DNA of 8,564 bases. Source: Spirochaetales bacterium. Its GTDB lineage: Bacteria > Spirochaetota > Spirochaetia > Sphaerochaetales > Sphaerochaetaceae. The number at the start of each line of letters is the position of its first letter. Position 1 is the stretch's first letter. The translations under genes and the position numbers were made by a program. The notes beneath the pieces are model-generated. The model was not told the origin of the DNA and made no database searches. It was given only the letters and a program-made list of their open reading frames with translations. This document shows, in pieces, positions 6,278 to 8,564 of the stretch. The stretch lies in assembly GCA_017614625.1 (NCBI GenBank), contig JAGABK010000158.1, forward strand, positions 1 to 8,564, written 5' to 3'.

Positions 6278-7078
6278 TCACTTTTTCGGAAGAAGAATCC
6301 TCTTTATCAGGTAGTTCTGCAGGCGCTGCGGAAGCATGTTCATCATGAGAAGCAGCGGGCTGCGGTTGAGTTTGTACACGTAGCGCGGCCTGCGGGCCTC
6401 AAGCGCGCGCAGGACGGTCGCGGCCAGGCGCTCGGGCTCCACGTTCGCCGTCTCCACCCTGTTGACGATGGAGAGGAACCTCCTGGAGGTGTCCTTGTAC
6501 AGCTCCGTGTTGTCGCAGAAGGCCTCTATGCGCTTCTGAGAGACGTCCAGCAGCGGGGTCTTCACGGCGCCGGGGCGCACGACGCTCACGCTGTGGCCAA
6601 GAAGCTGCAGCTCCATTCTGAGCGAGTAAGCGTATTTCTCGATGGACGACTTGGTTATGGCGTAGATTCCGGTGAACGGCAGCGGGTCAAGCGGCGCGAG
6701 CTCGCTGGAGACCATGACGATCCTGGATGCCGGATTGAGAAGCGGCACGAAGGCCTTGTTCACGCGGTACATGCCGAAGAGGTTCACGTTGAAGATCCTG
6801 AGGAAGTCCTCCTCAGGCATCTCCACGAGCGAGTTCATGTCGTAGATGCCCGCCAGGTGCACGACGGCATCGACATTGCCTGAGACGGAGGCCACATGGT
6901 CTGCCGCGGCCTGCACGGAGGCTTCGTCGGTGATGTCGGTGCGGATGTAGTTCTTGTCGTCTGCGTCGCCGGAGATGTCCAGGGCCCAGACACAGCAGCC
7001 CTCCTTCTCAAGAAGGGAGCGGACGGCGCGTCCCATGCCCCCGGAGGCGCCTGTGAGAACGACGGTGCCCTTCGCCAT
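6278..7078 (-). CDS. Short-chain dehydrogenase/reductase (SDR family)
   Basis: A 266-residue NAD(P)-dependent oxidoreductase, full length for classical SDRs. Seen: cofactor loop TGASGGMG at 9-16; Asp34 at the end of the second strand (ALDIS), which favours NAD over NADP; DIT at 48-50; HLAG at 74-77 in place of the common NNAG; Asn99 in NVNLFG; catalytic Ser124/125 (MVSSE), Tyr139 and Lys143 (YAITK); and PGAVKTPLLD at 169-178. The tail after about 235 is basic and hydrophobic (LNRSPLLLMMNMLPQRL), as in SDRs that sit at the membrane surface or bind lipid-like substrates. The substrate is unknown. The ATG at 7078 comes three bases after the phosphoesterase stop with no clear Shine-Dalgarno site, so translation is probably coupled to that gene. 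The 3' end meets the decarboxylase end to end. Confidence 0.93.
   Translation of the reverse strand: MAKGTVVLTGASGGMGRAVRSLLEKEGCCVWALDISGDADDKNYIRTDITDEASVQAAADHVASVSGNVDAVVHLAGIYDMNSLVEMPEEDFLRIFNVNLFGMYRVNKAFVPLLNPASRIVMVSSELAPLDPLPFTGIYAITKSSIEKYAYSLRMELQLLGHSVSVVRPGAVKTPLLDVSQKRIEAFCDNTELYKDTSRRFLSIVNRVETANVEPERLAATVLRALEARRPRYVYKLNRSPLLLMMNMLPQRLQNYLIKRILLPKK
6282..6286 (+). terminator. T tract after the decarboxylase stop
   Basis: Five Ts begin five bases after the decarboxylase TGA, inside the last codons (Lys-Lys) of the convergent SDR gene. A short U tract can end transcription in archaea, but there is no hairpin before it, so this is a weak candidate. Confidence 0.25.
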
Positions 7079-7081
7079 GGC

Positions 7082-8194
7082 TTACTTGTAGGAGGTCGGA
7101 AGGAGCGTCACCAGCTCGTAGTGGCAGCCCGACTCGGTCCTGAACGGGAAGTGCCAGCCCGCGAAGCCGGATGATACGTACATCTGGGCGTCGCCGTAGG
7201 TATAGGCGCCCTTGGCATCCAGGCCGGTGACCCAGCACAAAAAGCGCAGCGGGAAGAGCTGGCCGGCGTGCGAATGGCCTGAAAGCTGCAGGTCGGCGCC
7301 CAGGGCGATGATGTCGTCCGTCTGGTACGGGGAATGGTCCACGCTGACGACGTAGACGTTCTCGGGCAGTGCGGGAATGTCGGACACGGCAAGACGTTCG
7401 CTGTGGGTTATGTCCTCGCGGCCCAGGAGGACCAGGTCGTCGGAGATCTTCACCCAGCTGTCCTTGAGGATTGTGATCCCGTAGTTGGCCATGGTCGCCT
7501 CAAGCTCGGCCTGTGTGTATGTGGCTCCTCCGGCGATGTAGGCCTTGTCCTGTCTGTCGTGGTTGCCGTAGACGAAGTAGACGGGAACGCCGGTGGCTCC
7601 GAACATCGAATAGAGGGTCTCCATCTCCTCCTTGGTGGTGAACTCGTCGGTGATGTCTCCTCCGAGCACTATGAAGTCGGGGTGCTTGGACGTGACCATG
7701 TCGAAGATGGTCTGCTGGATCACATCGAAGGACTGGGCAGATCCGATGTGCAGGTCGGCGATGAAAACGAACCTGTGCTGCCTCTTCAGAAGGTCGGACC
7801 TGTAGGTGATCTCATTGGCAGTGACAGTCTGCATGTTGACCGTTCCGTAGATGAGGAAGGCGATTGTGAGGACAAGCCCTGCGATGGCCCGGAATACGGA
7901 GGACACGTTCTTTTTTCTTATGAGACCGACGACAAAGGACACTATGTCGCCGAGGAGGTCACCGCCCAGGGCCACGTAGACGGAGCCCAGCAGATAGCCG
8001 GTCCTCCATGTGAACCAGTTGTCCACGACGATGGAAAGGTAGGCCGTGAGTGTCAGAAGGAAGGCCTTCACGACGAAGGCGATGATGCGCGGGATGCGGG
8101 ACTCTTTCTTCCTGAGCGGGATCTGGACGAGCCAGAGCACTCCGTAGGCGACAAGGGCCTCGACTATCCAGAGAATGAAAAGCAACGCGGTCAT
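7082..8194 (-). CDS. Membrane-anchored metallophosphoesterase (calcineurin-like, YkuE/YaeI type)
   Basis: A 370-residue two-metal phosphohydrolase with an N-terminal membrane domain. Hydrophobic segments lie at about 3-24, 36-57, 66-91 and 103-119. The basic loops RKKESR (28-33) and RKK (93-95) should face the cytoplasm, which places the catalytic part outside the membrane. All metal-binding motifs are present: DLHIG (Asp147, His149), GGDITD (Asp180), GNHD (Asn211, His212), VDHSP (His287) and GHSHAGQLFP (His307, His309). Relatives cleave phosphoester bonds in nucleotide-sugar, lipid or cell-envelope substrates; the substrate here is not readable. The start at 8194 has GGGAGG about six bases upstream (8201-8206). 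It follows pyrG by 51 bases and precedes the SDR gene by three, so a pyrG-phosphoesterase-SDR transcript is likely. The stop is TAA, the only one in the window. Confidence 0.93.
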   Translation of the reverse strand: MTALLFILWIVEALVAYGVLWLVQIPLRKKESRIPRIIAFVVKAFLLTLTAYLSIVVDNWFTWRTGYLLGSVYVALGGDLLGDIVSFVVGLIRKKNVSSVFRAIAGLVLTIAFLIYGTVNMQTVTANEITYRSDLLKRQHRFVFIADLHIGSAQSFDVIQQTIFDMVTSKHPDFIVLGGDITDEFTTKEEMETLYSMFGATGVPVYFVYGNHDRQDKAYIAGGATYTQAELEATMANYGITILKDSWVKISDDLVLLGREDITHSERLAVSDIPALPENVYVVSVDHSPYQTDDIIALGADLQLSGHSHAGQLFPLRFLCWVTGLDAKGAYTYGDAQMYVSSGFAGWHFPFRTESGCHYELVTLLPTSYK

Positions 8195-8245
8195 TTGGAA
8201 CCTCCCGGAACAAACTATAACATATACGGCCGGGATTAAACAGTT
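8195..8245 (-). promoter_or_regulatory. Gap between pyrG and the phosphoesterase, with ribosome-binding site
   Basis: The gap holds GGGAGG (8201-8206), a good Shine-Dalgarno site. It also has AT-rich elements TTTAAT (8236-8241) and TATATGTTATAG (8214-8226) that could form an internal promoter. TTTAAT would give a transcript start near 8213 by archaeal spacing. No terminator is visible, so read-through from pyrG is equally possible. The 17 triplets in the pyrG frame contain no stop codon. Confidence 0.45.
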
Positions 8246-8564
8246 CTACTTGCTCCGGCTGTTGTCCAGGGACGCCCTGACGAAGCCGTAGAAAAGCGGG
8301 TGCGGCCTGTTGGGGCGGCTCTTGAACTCGGGATGGAACTGGACGCCGATGAAGAACTCCTCGCCGGGTATCTCCACGGTCTCCACCAGCCTTCCGTCCG
8401 GAGAGAAGCCCGAAAGGCACATTCCGGCTTCGGAGAGCTTCTCCCTGAAGTCGTTGTTGAACTCGTATCTGTGGCGGTGGCGCTCGCTGATGGAGTTCTT
8501 CCCGTACAGGGCGCGGATGGCGGTCCCCTCCCTCAGGTCGCACGGATACTTTCCGAGTCTGAGC
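8246..8564 (-). CDS. pyrG: CTP synthase, C-terminal part (5' end outside window)
   Basis: The last 105 residues of CTP synthase, which makes CTP from UTP, ATP and glutamine. The visible part is the end of the class I glutamine amidotransferase domain: LGKYPCDL and GTAIRALYG near the start, ERHRHRYEFNN at 27-37 of the visible part, SGFSPDGRLVETVE at 51-64, and QFHPEFKSRPNRPHPLF at 75-91 with the His77 and Glu79 of the catalytic triad. The nucleophile cysteine and the synthetase domain lie beyond the window. The gene ends in TAG, the only TAG stop in the window. It is upstream of, and probably co-transcribed with, the phosphoesterase and SDR genes. The assignment is firm. Confidence 0.97.
   Translation of the reverse strand, partial: LRLGKYPCDLREGTAIRALYGKNSISERHRHRYEFNNDFREKLSEAGMCLSGFSPDGRLVETVEIPGEEFFIGVQFHPEFKSRPNRPHPLFYGFVRASLDNSRSK

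Noticed and set aside
7334..8239. Plus-strand open frame opposite the phosphoesterase
   Set aside because: It is antisense to a complete enzyme with all metal motifs. The product is Val-, Asp- and Gly-rich with no recognisable domain.

Overview
The window is compact, GC-rich protein-coding DNA with eight genes: two cut by the window ends and six complete. Seven lie on the minus strand and one on the plus strand. I see no RNA gene, CRISPR array, insertion sequence or phage gene. The genes have strong Shine-Dalgarno sites and very short gaps. Arginine is often AGG, isoleucine often ATA, and glycine often GGA. Of the seven visible stop codons five are TGA, one is TAA and one is TAG. Together with TATA-like boxes in the non-coding gaps and a Na+/amino-acid symporter of a type known from methanogens, this makes me suspect a gut-type archaeon such as the Methanomassiliicoccales. 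That is an inference; a GC-rich anaerobic bacterium is not excluded, and the gap before asnB also contains a fair bacterial-style promoter (TTGTAA, 17 bases, TATAAT).

Layout: (1) 1-1233, minus: asparagine synthetase AsnB, C-terminus cut off by the window edge, with its own promoter region at about 1234-1373. (2) 1374-4648, minus: a three-gene operon, in transcription order Na+/amino-acid symporter (AgcS/AlsT family), cytoplasmic L-asparaginase, and an exported lipoprotein of the sialate O-acetylesterase (SGNH, CE6-like) family. The gaps are 27 and 11 bases. (3) 4649-4831: divergent regulatory gap of 183 bases. (4) 4832-6277, plus: group II PLP-dependent amino-acid decarboxylase, resembling diaminobutyrate decarboxylases. 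(5) 6278-8194, minus: an SDR oxidoreductase and, upstream of it in the same transcript, a membrane-anchored metallophosphoesterase. (6) 8246-8564, minus: C-terminal end of CTP synthase PyrG, probably the head of the transcript that includes (5).

The left and middle parts share an amino-acid theme: uptake (AgcS), asparagine hydrolysis (asparaginase), asparagine synthesis (AsnB) and amino-acid decarboxylation, the last driven from a promoter back to back with the transporter operon. The exported esterase in the asparaginase operon is the least expected member. On the right, pyrG and the phosphoesterase are in the same reading frame and separated only by a TAG codon and 17 sense codons. This would matter if the organism decodes UAG as pyrrolysine.
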